Below, piece by piece: positions 47,101 through 56,133 of a stretch of DNA of 64,000 bases. The stretch comes from Paratinospora sagittata. Its lineage: Eukaryota > Streptophyta > Magnoliopsida > Ranunculales > Menispermaceae. The translations under genes were made by a program, and so were the position numbers. The stretch is from assembly GCA_035771175.1 (NCBI GenBank), contig CM069611.1, positions 14,910,366 to 14,974,365 of the forward strand, given 5' to 3'. Within the stretch, counting starts at the first letter, position 1; every line of letters begins with the position of its first letter. The notes beneath the pieces are model-generated. The model did not search any database. It saw only the letters and a program-made list of their open reading frames with translations, and was not told the DNA's origin.

Positions 47101-49624
47101 ATAATTATTGAGGATTTTGAAGAAGAAAACATGTTGTGAAGCTCATTGGAAATACTGATAAATTCATGAGGCAAAGTTCTTCAAAACGGAAGGGAGTTTG
47201 CGCAACATGCTATCAATGCCCAATAGGTTGTTGGAATATCTCAATCCTAAGTTGACCAAATGGGCCTATAATTCACAAAATTAAAGTATTTTTTTAGAAT
47301 TTTTCTTAAGTAATTAAAAGTTTATATGAATATTACTCTTTGGATTCGAGCGAATTTGCATTATTGTAGGTCCACTGTTTATGGCAAGATTAGGAGTTTT
47401 TTACTTTTTCTTTTACTTGATTAGAGGAAATGGAAGATCTAATGGACAAAGATTGTTATAAAAGATGAACAACTTGTAATATAAGAGACCATGTCACTCT
47501 TGCTTTTCACTTCCTCCAGATTTCATGTAAGAGGAAGAAAAGTACAAACAAGTAAACAAAACTTGGGAATTTTTTGAGGTAAGAAATGGTTCAACTTTGG
47601 CATTCAATTTATACTTCAAAAGTTAGTCTATGATGTAATCAGCAAGTTTTTGAGGTAAGAATATGCTTCTGCCACTCTAATTTAGTATATGATAACATAC
47701 AAGTTAAACAATTAAGAAATATGCCTTCATTGTTCACTTGAAAAGATACACAAGAACAGACCATTCCCAGCCATTAACTCTTTTCTTTTTCCAGTCCAAT
47801 AGCCATTAAAACGACACACAGCAACAGAAGTGACAATACTTATTTAGAGAGATAGAGAGAATAGAGGGTGCTTTAAGACTACAAATTCAAGGAAAGGCTA
47901 TAGACAATAATTGCAGAGTTGTCAAGATGAATTTTCAGTAGCGCTAGCACAAATTCAAGAAAATGAATTGCACAACAGCATGTCCATTCGCAAATTGAAA
48001 TTATAATGAAGTGTTTAGTGAAAAGCTAAACCCATGCATGGTACATAAAATATAAAGGGTGTTGTTAATGCTTTGTGATAAAGAAACCTGATTTTAGTTT
48101 GAGCTCCCCAGTTTTTTAATCAGCTCAAGAAAGGTCTACAGAAAGAATAGCAGCCAAGAGAGAGCGATAGAAGACAACTATAATAACTACAGTACTAGGT
48201 AAAACACCCAACTATATTTGAATGGTACATAGTTTCTCAAGGTAAGGATTTACGTCAATGGAATGATGAGTTCAATGGAAGATCAAAGGGCACTCGAAAT
48301 TTATTAAAGAAGAAAAAAGACGAAAAATGGAAAAAAAGAGGGCAATCTACAATGTAACAAAGCAAATATGCCAAAGGGTGTTGATAATGATGTTGTACAG
48401 CAAGTTCTCTTTCGTATTACTAACCAATGTGTAAAGGCTAGGAGTTAAAACAAACACACTAGAGTGCTACTTTGATTTTATGAGGCTCTAGGAAGAACAT
48501 CTTTCATGTAAAATGTGAAAAAAATAGAAGAAATAAATAATGAAACTTACAGATTCCGCTTTCCAACCATGTCCAAAAGAAAATTCAACTGGCTCCATGC
48601 CTCGACAATCAAATAACATCAGTGGTGCGTGATTACCAACTTGACTATCATCAAGAGTCAATGGGCGTCCTCGGCCTGGAATCATCGTAACAGTTCCCCC
48701 TCTACTGCAAAACTTGCACTGGAAAAGAGAAATCAGAGGAACAATTGACAAATACCAAATTTATTCATCATCACACACAGGATACATCTTCCTAAATGAA
48801 ATTTCTCCAACTAAAATTCTTAAAAATTTTGAGCAGGACCCATGTGATGAAATACACAACCACACAACCATGTTTTATTTAGAAAATACTAATCTAACTA
48901 CAAAATATGCAACTATAGACTCAATCATTGGATATATGTATTTTACACGTCTCAATGTGCATAATAAATGATACAATAAATATGAAGGTATGGTTGCACT
49001 TGATGTTGCATTTTTTTGTAGTTAGAATGAAACGAGAACAAAATTTTCAAACGTTTTCTTTTTTTATAACAAAATAAAACATAAATCTAATACAAAACAC
49101 ATGTTTTTTTTTTTTTTTCCGCGAGAGCTACGAATTCATCCGGAATGACTAAAACAACGAAATACCACCAAACCACTGAATAATCCAAATAATTATAAGA
49201 TAAAAATTGTTAGAAGTTTCCAGAAGCAGCGAGAACAAGGTTTTGGTTATCTAAAATAAATAGAAACGAAACGAAGACACGGAGAAGAGGAATAACTGAC
49301 CTTCTGAACAAGATTAGTAGTTCCTCTGCCGGTAGGAAGAGGAACAGTTTCCGACAACATCACACACGTTTCCTTCTGGCTTAACTCTCCACAATTCGAA
49401 CATTTCATCTGCAATTTTTGAACCGAAAAAAAGAAAAGAAAAAGGAAACAAGATTTCATGAAACACATTGAGTCGAAGAGATGAACTGAAACTGAGCTGG
49501 AAGATGAAAACGATCGAAAGACCTGGAAGTAGTAAGAAAAGTTGGGATCATCACAGCCTCCTTGAGGCTGCAGATCGGTGAGATTCTCGAGATCTGCGGC
49601 GATCATCAACATCATGTTCACCAT
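20021..49624 (-). CDS. UPF0587/DUF866 (CZIB-like) zinc-binding protein, split by a 28-kb intron
   Basis: Four exons on the - strand: 49624-49523 (34 codons), 49408-49301 (36), 48718-48551 (56) and 20143-20021 (40 plus TAG). They sum to 166 residues, the usual length for this eukaryotic family. All junctions are GT-AG and phase 0. Exon 2 carries CSNCGE and exon 3 carries CKFCSR, the paired CXXC zinc ligands of the family; exon 3 also has [10 protein letters not shown] and EPVEF. Exon 4 supplies the family C-terminus ([14 protein letters not shown], then PVMLTN). The human relative CZIB is a small zinc protein whose role is poorly known. The start ATG opens [15 protein letters not shown], the usual family start. 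No stop, frameshift or lost zinc ligand is seen. The third intron (20144-48550) is the oddity. Confidence 0.94.
20600..21677 (-). pseudogene. LINE ORF2 C-terminus (zf-RVT), older intronic LINE
   Basis: The - strand frame 21565-21104 includes [20 protein letters not shown] and MSPNGCILC, the zinc-binding domain that follows LINE reverse transcriptase. Just upstream, at 21600-21660, the text [12 protein letters not shown] continues into the 5' half that resumes at 28076. This shows that the nested LINE split one reading frame. Confidence 0.88.
21741..24050 (+). pseudogene. LINE ORF1 (DUF4283-type nucleic-acid-binding protein), broken
   Basis: The first open part (21741-22631, 296 residues) ends in a segment resembling the DUF4283 region of plant LINE ORF1 proteins ([20 protein letters not shown]). 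The N-terminal half is polar, with many K and E residues. The frame then breaks. Downstream frames at 22661-23434 and 23651-23875 are low-complexity, acidic and serine-rich, as in the variable C-terminal part of ORF1. No intact CCHC zinc knuckle is seen. ORF1 products bind LINE RNA. Confidence 0.8.
24311..25262 (+). pseudogene. LINE ORF2: AP-like endonuclease domain
   Basis: Starts at 24311 with [10 protein letters not shown], then shifts frame near 24340-24355 and continues open to 25262. Motifs of the exonuclease/endonuclease/phosphatase fold are present: [27 protein letters not shown] and [11 protein letters not shown]. This domain nicks the target DNA. The early frameshift and the TAA at 25260-25262 separate it from the reverse transcriptase. 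Confidence 0.9.
25700..27935 (+). pseudogene. LINE ORF2: reverse transcriptase and zf-RVT domains
   Basis: Open from 25946 to 27661, with broken upstream text ([17 protein letters not shown] at about 25815). Motifs: [40 protein letters not shown] (catalytic YADD intact), [11 protein letters not shown], then the zf-RVT domain with [19 protein letters not shown] and CCVLC. A frameshift near 27480-27660 leads to the final stretch ending NWNSK at 27935. The catalytic core itself looks undamaged, but the ORF around it is broken. Confidence 0.92.
28076..29580 (-). pseudogene. Older intronic LINE: reverse transcriptase
   Basis: On the - strand, frames 29564-29358, 29319-29038, 29005-28532 and 28431-28076 together carry [46 protein letters not shown] (YADD box) and [14 protein letters not shown]. 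Frameshifts lie between them. The text ends at the insertion point of the nested LINE, just after [10 protein letters not shown]. Confidence 0.88.
29800..31010 (-). pseudogene. Older intronic LINE: endonuclease domain
   Basis: The - strand frames 31006-30458 and 30366-29806 carry [30 protein letters not shown] and [10 protein letters not shown], then TSNHYP. The last is the conserved SDH motif with the aspartate changed to asparagine, so catalysis is probably lost. Between the two frames the GDFN region is disrupted. Confidence 0.85.
31300..32854 (-). pseudogene. Older intronic LINE: 5' leader and ORF1 remnant
   Basis: The - strand near 32500-32600 reads [16 protein letters not shown]. This parallels the [12 protein letters not shown] segment of ORF1 in the nested LINE. 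It is followed by a stretch containing [19 protein letters not shown] (32290-32400). Stops interrupt it. The first 200-250 bases from 32854 are non-coding leader. Confidence 0.72.
32867..33250 (+). repeat. Probable 5' LTR (end) of a gypsy element
   Basis: Ends GTGTCA just before a tRNA-Met primer site at 33253. The upstream boundary is not visible: the antisense LINE at 20572-32854 inserted here. The sequence does not obviously match the start of the downstream LTR at 37159, so the pairing is unproven. Confidence 0.45.
33253..33264 (+). promoter_or_regulatory. Primer binding site, initiator tRNA-Met (gypsy)
   Basis: TGGTATCAGAGC, an exact match to the usual initiator tRNA-Met primer site of plant LTR retrotransposons, about 300 bases before gag. 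Confidence 0.85.
33561..34718 (+). pseudogene. Gypsy gag remnant
   Basis: A start at 33561 is soon stopped. From 33662 a frame gives a proline-rich segment ([10 protein letters not shown]) and then [14 protein letters not shown] and [17 protein letters not shown], the capsid core of chromovirus gag. After a frameshift the frame 34134-34367 gives [21 protein letters not shown] damaged CCHC knuckle follows at about 34610-34660 (CYRCG, then a stop). The protein continues at 35909 beyond the inserted DNA element. Confidence 0.85.
34719..35908. mobile_element. Non-autonomous terminal-inverted-repeat element, 1.19 kb
   Basis: The left end CCAAGGTTCGAAACTTCG and the reverse complement of the right end, CCATGGTTCGAAAATTCG, match at 15 of 18 positions. 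CCTTAG flanks both sides (34713-34718 and 35909-35914). The gypsy frame resumes exactly after it. It has no coding capacity. The interior is AT-rich with repeated ATCGATTTCTTGTCGAA-like units near 35690-35730 and TCG-containing motifs throughout. The superfamily is not settled: a duplication of 6 bp, perhaps 8-9 if eroded, could fit a Mutator-like or other class. Confidence 0.75.
35905..36750 (+). pseudogene. Gypsy protease and reverse transcriptase start
   Basis: The frame 35905-36318 has the protease motif [13 protein letters not shown] (DPG in place of the usual DSG) and later [15 protein letters not shown]. Broken frames then give [18 protein letters not shown] and [20 protein letters not shown], the conserved opening of gypsy reverse transcriptase. 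It ends at about 36750 without the catalytic YVDD region. Confidence 0.85.
36756..37090 (-). mobile_element. Fragment of a copia-type LTR inside the gypsy remnant
   Basis: Begins TGTTGGCC on the + strand and soon has AGAGGGAAAGGGGGGGTGAA. Read on the - strand this matches the TTCACC and CCTCTTGGGTG ending of the copia LTR at 57620-57663. The other end is not seen, so it is truncated or eroded. Confidence 0.45.
37159..38480 (+). repeat. 3' LTR region of the gypsy element
   Basis: Starts TGTGACATTTT after the purine tract AAGGAGGCGAGAA. It contains a TATA-like stretch and CT-rich leader (about 37700-37850). A unit of about 170 bp with the words CTAACCCACAACTCGAATTGAGAGGTGATCAAA split over 38420-38455 recurs in altered form at 38560-38614 and 40132-40320. 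The 3' boundary is uncertain. Confidence 0.6.
38615..40131 (-). mobile_element. Solo LTR of an Athila/Tat-like gypsy element
   Basis: 1,517 bp with TG and CA ends, flanked by the perfect target duplicate ATAAT (38610-38614 and 40132-40136). In reverse complement it aligns along its length with the LTR at 62032-63536, which is followed by an Athila-type primer site. No internal sequence is present, so it is a solo LTR left by recombination between the two LTRs of one insertion. Confidence 0.92.
40137..41070 (-). repeat. Inverted copy of the gypsy LTR region
   Basis: In reverse complement, 40740-41060 matches 37540-37860 closely, including the GGAGGTTGAGGAAG and CCATGGGTTTGATG segments. This gives an inverted pair about 2.9 kb apart. 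The stretch 40310-40560 is CT-rich and includes a short hairpin (CCGTGGGTG near 40476 with its complement near 40491). Confidence 0.7.
41253..41430 (-). mobile_element. tRNA-derived SINE, antisense
   Basis: On the - strand it has a B-box-like CGAGTTCGATTTCC, preceded by GGCTTGGGTC and AAAGCATGGGATCCC. The 3' end is an A-run (T-run at 41253-41270). Length about 180 bp. These are the marks of a Pol III SINE. The 5' end has a short palindromic word TTAGTTGGGCTAA. A target duplication was not clear. Confidence 0.75.
41735..41872 (+). mobile_element. Au-like SINE, sense
   Basis: Contains a decayed B box (AAGGGGTCAAAT), then GGAGGTAAACCTACGTACATC, split here as GGAGGTAAACC and TACGTACATC, and ends GCCTCATGCATTGGGTA. 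This order and wording match the Au SINE family as I recall it. It lies in the DUF866 intron, antisense to the gene. Confidence 0.6.
42595..42700 (+). repeat. tRNA-like segment, possible SINE remnant
   Basis: TAGGTCAAGTGG resembles a Pol III A box and GGGTTCAAAAC a B box about 50 bases downstream, with GGTTTCATAGCTC between, similar to tRNA-Met sequence. The leading words recur near 42830. This could also be chance or an LTR scrap. Confidence 0.35.
42701..44390. other. AT-rich intron sequence, no feature recognised
   Basis: Very AT-rich with many short A or T runs. No reading frame or repeat boundary is supported. A short tandem duplication (AGCTATTAATTCCCTC) lies at about 43587-43630. Confidence 0.5.
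44393..44510 (-). mobile_element. Au-like SINE fragment, antisense
   Basis: On the - strand GGTAAGGTTGCGTATAATAG, then GACCCTTCCCCGGGACCCCC, then GTGCACTAGGTTGCCC. This is the typical 3' part of Au-family SINEs. The tRNA-like 5' part is missing or unrecognisable. Confidence 0.65.
44650..44830. repeat. Cluster of short palindromes built from AGGCTTAAGCCT
   Basis: A GC-richer island in AT-rich intron. It holds repeated words such as GAGGCTTAAGCCTC (44793-44806, perfect palindrome), AAGGCTTAAGCCT (44705-44717) and variants GAGGCTTACACCTC and GACTTACGCCTC. It could be a decayed foldback or MITE-type element. Confidence 0.5.
45770..46140 (-). mobile_element. LINE reverse transcriptase remnant, antisense
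   Basis: The - strand frame 45980-45771 reads [13 protein letters not shown], the segment just after the catalytic box in LINE reverse transcriptase (compare [13 protein letters not shown] in the LINE at 21678). Upstream text to 46140 includes [10 protein letters not shown] in broken frame. Only about 0.4 kb is recognisable. Confidence 0.6.
46141..48550. other. AT-rich intron sequence, no feature recognised
   Basis: Part of the DUF866 third intron, next to its 5' splice site. No domain, repeat boundary or RNA gene is seen. Short runs of A, T and GA only. Confidence 0.5.
48551..48718 (-). CDS. DUF866 gene exon 3
   Basis: 168 nt, 56 codons. The acceptor TCTCTTTTCCAG precedes it and the donor GTAAGT follows. 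It opens with the second zinc motif CKFCSR and ends GHGWKAES. In related proteins this is followed by the segment found in exon 4. Confidence 0.95.
49301..49408 (-). CDS. DUF866 gene exon 2
   Basis: 108 nt, 36 codons. The acceptor AAAATTGCAG precedes it and the donor GTCAGT follows. It carries the first zinc motif CSNCGE and the segment [10 protein letters not shown]. Confidence 0.95.
49523..49624 (-). CDS. DUF866 gene exon 1 (start)
   Basis: 102 nt, 34 codons, from ATG at 49624 to a GTCTTT donor. It encodes the conserved start, with [13 protein letters not shown] and then DDPNF. No in-frame upstream start is better placed. Confidence 0.94.
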
Positions 49625-50119
49625 TGTTCTCTGCAGAGGAGAAAAACGAAGCGTCTGCACAGAGGAAGAACGAGAAAAAGAAGTGTAAAATCCGACTGAC
49701 TCAGCGTGGTGCACAGGGCGTGCTTAAATTCGATAATTCGGAGAAGGTGCGCAGGTTAAGTACCTGCGCAGCAGGCGTGCAACATGGCATGGAAACGCTC
49801 GTTCGCTACGAACTTTTAATTTTTTTCCTTCAAAGTGAGATGAATCGAATTTTTTTTTTCCCAAAAGATGTATGGTATATTTAATATTTACAAATATAAG
49901 AAACTTAAAATAGTATTTTCAAAAGTATGCAAGTTTTGGCCACATAGTCCTCGCTTAGTGGCCAACCCTTTTATTTAATATTCACAAAAATGATAATGCT
50001 AGAGTCACACTCAAAATGTAGAATTTAACCCTTTTTACACTTGAGGTAACTTGCAAGGAATTGAAAAATCAAAAAGTAAATACATCCAACTTTCTCTAAT
50101 TTCACCCTTTTCACAGTTG
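49625..50119 (-). promoter_or_regulatory. Presumed promoter and 5' UTR of the DUF866 gene
   Basis: Lies upstream of the ATG at 49624. The first 130 bases are GC-richer, as in a 5' UTR, then AT-rich. No specific promoter element can be claimed. The next transposon begins within about 500 bp, so the native promoter is short or borrowed. Confidence 0.4.
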
Positions 50120-50318
50120 AAAATAGCAAGCCAGCCTGTTCAAAACCCTAAAGAAAATGAAACATCCTCTAAATGGAGAAGTTATAAATGATTCTTTTCT
50201 TATTAAATTATAAATTATTCTTTTCTTATATAAATTATAAAAAAGCTCTCCTCCTCTGAGAAAACTCCCCTTTGCGGTGAGGAAGACTCCTCTCTTCTGT
50301 GAGAGATTTCTAGACACA

Positions 50319-51390
50319 ATGTCAGAAGATGCAAGTCTAGAGTTGAGTTTAGAAAGGTGGAAGCCAGTCAACCTGACTGAACATGAAGGAGGCAAAGTGA
50401 AAATAGAAGAAGATCTGGTTGATGAAGGCGAAAAACTACTGCAATATTGTTTGGTTGGAAAAAAATTATTTGAGAAATTAGTTATGAAAGAATCATTTTC
50501 CAATGCCATTGATAAGATGTGGAAGCCAACAAGGGCATTGGAAATCAATTTTCTAGGAGTTACTCCCTTCTTGTTCAAGTTCTCACATGAGGCTGACTAT
50601 AACTAGGTGATTAGAAACTTACCTAGGAGCTACGACCGTCGATTACTCCTATTGGAACCATGCAATGTCCTAACCAATCCGAAGGTAATGAAGTTTTCAA
50701 AAATGACCTTCTAGGTACAATTACATAATTTACCACTGTTATGCACGACAAGGAACATTGGAATCAAAGTGGGGAAGGAGTTGGGAGAGGTATTGGACAT
50801 TGATACATTGAAAAATGGCAATTGTTGGGGTCGTTACCTAAGGATAAAGGTTAATATAGATCCTGATAAACCCCTCCAAAGGAGACTCAAAGTGGTGGTG
50901 GGAAGCCAAGACATCGACTTGTGGGTCAACATAAAATATGAAAAATTGAATGATTTTTGCTATTGTTGTGGCAAGCTTGGTCGAGAAAAGACGAATTCAT
51001 TCCAATATGGAGCCTGGCTAATTGCTACAACAGATAGCAGGCTAGCAAAAGCATCCAAACCAGGGAGAGGTGACCTGGACAACGACACTAACAGTGAGGG
51101 CAGAGTTAAGTCCAACGACAAGCCAGAAAGATTAGAGAAGGCATCGGAGGCGAAGCAAAACACCAAAAACGATGGTGGAGTAGATGAATGAGAGGTTTCC
51201 AAATCAGTTGGAGGGGACTGCGACAATCTCGCTATGTTAGTACTGGAAACTGTTATAGTGCAATCAAAGGAGAATCAAATTGTCAAGGATATGAATACGG
51301 TTAGTGTAAAAACAAGGAGTGATATGGCGGTACAATCCAAGTTGAAAAAAGAAGGTAATTCAAAAAAAAAATGTCCACATAATGATAATA
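50319..51390 (+). pseudogene. LINE ORF1 (DUF4283 with zinc knuckle), broken
   Basis: Starts at 50319 (MSEDASLELSLERWKPVNL). It stops at 50606 and continues in another frame at 50769-51191. The latter has DIDLWVNIKYEKLNDFCYCC, then GKLGREK, the CCHC_4 knuckle with its histidine replaced by arginine and the last cysteine by serine. A charged tail rich in K, E and D follows. It is an RNA-binding protein of the LINE particle in intact elements. Confidence 0.85.
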
Positions 51391-52223
51391 TGAAGTAGAT
51401 GGAGGATGGAGGACCACCAGATCAACTTCCTAATCGAGCCAAGGTTCTATGGCTAAGTGTAGGAGATCAAAACAGAAGCTTTTTCCATCATAAGGTGTGA
51501 CACCCCGCACCCCAGACCACCATCCCCCCCCACAGAAATGGCGTGTGGAATGCCAGTGTGGAACGCCTGACGTAAGCGTCTCCAACCAAACCTCAACGTA
51601 CAAGAGGTAGTTGAGACCCTACAAGCCTTAGCATAACTTGTAAGGTACTTGTTCAATTCTACTATCCACAACTATAATCAAGTCAAATAAAAAGCCATAA
51701 TAATGATCTATCTACCATTTAGTCCATTATAATCAAGTCCACAAAAATAGTGTCCTAAGAACATAACATGGAGTCTCCCAAATATATAATACAAAATCAA
51801 CACATCCACATAAGTTCTACATATACCAACCCAACCTCATCAACTAAAAACAAGTACTAAGTGTTATATTTACATAATTACAAAAGTAAGGGATACATCA
51901 TATCTTTACAAAACATCAACCAAGCAATGCCTCCTACACTCACATCGAGGCCTAAACTCAAGCACCGGCTAGGTCCTCAAGCAATAACTATTCCTTTGTC
52001 CTTATCTTAGACTGAGGGTCCTGAAAAAGGAAGAAGTAGAGTGAGTCAACTATGCCCAGTGAATAGAATCCAAATGTCATCCAATACTCATCAATAAAAA
52101 TCATGTATGCATGCCAATGCGATTGATGATTAAAGACATAATGCATAATATCAAACATTCATATATACAGTTCAATGCAAGGAAAACTCATTATTATGGG
52201 ATCCACATTTCATGTATCATTTA

Positions 52224-52370
52224 TGCCACACAAGGACGCAAAGAAACATTTATCTATTCATGCCACGCAAGGACATAGAAAAGGGTTTATCCATTCATGC
52301 CACACAAGGACATGGAAAAGGATTCATATATTGTGCCACACAAGGATGCAACTTCTCATTCATATCCATG
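52224..52370. repeat. Tandem repeat, about 37 bp x 4
   Basis: Units begin TGCCACACAAGGAC at 52224, 52261 (one change), 52298 and 52334. They lie within the reverse-oriented solo LTR. The sister LTR has a different tandem array at the matching place (55255-55415). Confidence 0.85.
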
Positions 52371-53280
52371 GGACCCATCCAAAACCCTCTTGTGGCAAGG
52401 TCAAGTCTTCCTTCTAGGAGGCAAGGCCTACCAAGCCCACAAGGTATTTTTTCACACCATGCATCATTCATATAAAACCATTCATGCTTTAACATATAAA
52501 TACACATATATAGGCATGATGACATTAGGGGATAAACACAAGCATTCTACTCACAGCCAAGCCTCGCGAGAGTAACGTTAAGCCACACACTAAGTCCAAT
52601 CAAAGAGAACAATATCAAGATTGAGATCCTATAATTCACATCCATATACATAATATTAATTACCATGATAATCATATAATAATACACACACACCATTCGT
52701 TCCCAACTTCAATCTCCTAGCCTAAGTCTCAACATAACCACTTATGCCAATACATCCATTATTATCATAGTCCATGTAGGAGTACCGCATGTTGACCTAA
52801 GTGGTTTTGCACTTAGTTTTCTCCAACAAACAATATAACAAATGATACTAATATTTCTATCTAGTATATTTCAACACCTAAAGCAAAGATGAGCTAATAC
52901 AAGACTAAAGTACTTCAAGTCTCTTAAGTAAAAGGATCAACCATACTTAAAGCTTCAACAACTTGAAGGAAAAAAGAATTATGAGGTTAAGAGTATTCAT
53001 GTGTCTAGAATTATGATGTAACCTTCTTGCATTTCATTTTGTTCAATCTTTCCTAGAAATCATGCATTCACACTTCACATATGCATTGCTTTGTTAAATT
53101 TCATTCATGCATTAAGTTTTCTTTAAAAATGATCTTCAAAGTATTCAAAATTGTTTGATTTTTTAATCGTTAATTTCAAAGTGTTTTAATCATCAAACTA
53201 AATATATTTCAATCATATTTTGATGCCCAAATAAGCCCATAAATTTAGAATTTCAAAAAATCATAGCAACCAAAGTTTTT

Positions 53281-56133
53281 TGTGACGCCCCGAAAATTAT
53301 TTCATCTAGCCCATAACCCAATTGCACTTTGCCCAAACTCTATGTCTTGCCTTGATATGGTTGGTGTTTGTTTGATGGTTGTTTAATGTTTGTATAGTTG
53401 ATGCTTGATAATGTATATAAATATGTGTATTATAAATTGTATATGGGTCATGTTAAATTAAAATATAATGCATATGTTATTATTTATGCATGAGTCAATT
53501 AAACCATGAATTGATATGAGTTAGGATTGATTGAATAAAAGGATAAATGAGAATGAAAATTTGGTGTATTAAATGGATTGGACATTTAAAATACATGGAA
53601 GCATGAGATTGGTTAAAGTACATGTGGTTGGTATGGGTAATATGAGACCAACACATGTGAAGGTTGGTGCATGAAAGTGGACAAGTGTCCCATGCCCACT
53701 TCTCTTCTCCAAGGAAGTGCTAGAAAGTGAGGTGAGTGGAGGGAATCAAGGAAGTGCTAGAATGAGTGGAGGGAATCAAGGAAGTGCTAGAAAGTGAGGT
53801 GAGTGGAGAGAAAGGAAAAAAAATAAAAGAAAAGAAGAGAAAGGAAAGAAGAAGAAAAAGAAAGAAGAAGTTGCTTGAGGAAAATCTCTGCAACATTTTC
53901 ATCAAAGAGATGGATCTTCAGGATATATGGTCAGATTGAGCTCAAATTTTTTCAGCAAGTTCGTAGCTTATGGTTCTGCATTATGAACGGTGGAGATCTT
54001 GATTAGAGGTTTCGTCTAAGAGATCTAACCTCTCAAACAAAGCTGATCGGAAAGTCTGGATTTCTAGCGCCATTTCGCTCAAACTTATAGATCTCCTCAA
54101 TATACCATTGGATGGATATCAAATTTGGATATGTAGTTTACAACTGATATTTCTGAATTCTGAACGGTGGAGATGTATATGGGTTAAGTATGTTGTGTGA
54201 TATAGTCATCTGAGTTCGAGTATTTGCAGCAGGAAAGGAGAAATTGTCTGATTAGAGACTTGTTCATCAAAAATACTTATCTTTTCGGTCCACTGTTGGA
54301 TTGGGCTGATATTTGGACAGAAGGTTTGTTTCTTCACATACTTCAATCTGTATGGTTAATTTTGTGATTACATATTTCTGTTAGTAGATTGATACATCTG
54401 AACAAAATATTAAATGAAGAATTGGTAGGGTTGCTTGTATTAGACCTAAATTTAGAATATGAACTTAGACCTTTCCAAATAGCTTGCATATCAACTATGT
54501 TGACCTAGTTGTCATTTTTGATGAACCCATGATGCAAAATCAGTGATATACATGGCTAACATGGTGACTTAGTGCAAATCGGCAATATGGCCTAAGTATG
54601 GAAAATTTCATATTTTAGGGCTTTTGATGCTTTTGGCCTAGAATCATTGAATTGATGCAACTTATGTTTAATTAAGCATGATTAGGGTTGATTATGCTAC
54701 TGATTTGGTGGTTGTGACCATATCATGGGTTAGGCCTACTTGTAATCAAGTGACCCAATTTGGGCATGTTTATGCCTAAGGAATTGAAAATCAATATTTT
54801 TGATTAATAGAATGGTTTATGAATGAGAATTATGCATTAGAGGCCTAAGTCATGTGATTTGAGTTGAATGATGGGATTAGATGAGATTTAGGCCTATTGT
54901 CTATATGTGGGCTGATTTAGGGTTGATGTGCAATGTCTATGTGATTGAGCATAGAAATTGATGTATGGTAGGATATTGATGAATGTTTCAGGATCTTGAT
55001 TGGGTTGATTCGGTTTGGTGGTCGTGTGTGGTTAAATACTCTCGCGAGGCTTGGTTGTGAGTAGACTTCATTTATGATCATATCTTTTATGTCATCATAT
55101 CACTTATATACATTGTATGTTGAAAGCATGAATGTGTTCTAATGTTTTGAATGATGCATTGATTTGAGAAAACCTTATGACTTTGGTTGGGCCCATCTAT
55201 CCGGCTAATAGGGGGACTTAACCTTGTCATAGGAGGGTTTTAAAAAAAGGAAATGATTGGGGTCAACGGTACGGTGAAATAGACGTGCACTAGTAACCCC
55301 AAATAAACATGATTGGGGTCAACGGTACGGTGAAATAGACGTGCACTGGTAACCCCAAATAAACATGATTGGGGTCAACGGTATGGTGAAATGGACGTGC
55401 ACTAGTAACCCCAATGCATATGGAATGTGGATCCAAATTGATAAGCTTTTACTTGCATCGAACTTATTATAAATGCTTGATATCTATATGTTATGAGCTT
55501 TTAATCATGCTACACATTGACATGCATACATGATGTTTATTGATGAGTATTGATAGCATATTTGAATTTTATTCACTAGGCACCGTTGACTCACCCTCAT
55601 TTTCCTCTTTCAGGTTCTTCTGTCCCGAATAAGGGCAAAGGAGTAGTCATATCTTGAGGGCCTTGCCTGCGAGAGAATCCAAGGCCTCGATGTGAGTTGA
55701 AAGGCATTTTGATTGAACTGTGTTTTAAATTATGAAGTATTATATTTTGGATTATGTAATTATAACACTTACCACATTGTAGTATGGGTGAGTTGGGACT
55801 TGTTAGATAGACCATGTGGGCATATGACGATTTTTATTTGTACCCACAATTTTGGAGTTTATGTGTATGTCAATTTTAATGGACTGTAGGGATTATGATT
55901 TTATTTGTGGTTCATTTTTATGGATTATCTCTTGTCTTGGATGATTAATACGGTTGATAGTTTTGTTTAGTACCTTTTGATATTATGTCGTTGTTTGAGA
56001 TAAGGCTCGTAGGGTCTCAACCACCTCACGGGAGTTGAGGAGTGGTCGGAGATGTCTAAGCCGGGCGTCCCGCCCCGGCATTCCGCACACCATTCCCTGT
56101 GGGGTTGGTGGTCCGGGGTGCGGGGTCGCCACA
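53281..56133 (+). mobile_element. Solo gypsy LTR, sense, 2.85 kb
   Basis: The ends are TGTGACGCCCCG and GGGGTCGCCACA. TTTTT flanks it on both sides (53276-53280 and 56134-56138). It is the innermost layer of the nest. No coding region. It contains a CT/GA-rich tract (53700-53880) and a 56-bp tandem repeat. Orientation follows the usual plant gypsy LTR start and end words. Confidence 0.88.
55255..55415 (+). repeat. Tandem repeat, 56 bp x 2.9
   Basis: Units begin GATTGGGGTCAACGGTACGG at 55255, 55311 and 55367. The first two are nearly identical. They lie inside the sense solo LTR. Confidence 0.9.

Larger units (their letters stand above)
20144..48550 (-). other. Giant intron 3 of the DUF866 gene (28,407 bp)
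   Basis: Donor GTAAGT at 48550-48545 and acceptor TTTTTGTAG ending at 20144, both good consensus sites. The intron contains two nested full-length LINEs, a decayed gypsy element with a DNA transposon inside it, a solo LTR, at least three SINE copies and LINE scraps. At least 18 kb of it is recognisable transposon. Confidence 0.9.

Noticed and set aside
49247..49714. A 155-residue - strand ORF that looks like one protein
   Set aside because: It is DUF866 exons 1 and 2 read through the intron between them and into the next. Splice sites at 49522, 49409 and 49300 define the real exons.
52224..52370. Possible CRISPR-like array
   Set aside because: The units are contiguous diverged copies with no unique spacers, in plant DNA. 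The same holds for 55255-55415.
52175..52575. Overlapping ORFs with repeated HATQGH-like peptides
   Set aside because: They are translations of the 37-bp tandem repeat inside a solo LTR, not a repeat protein gene.
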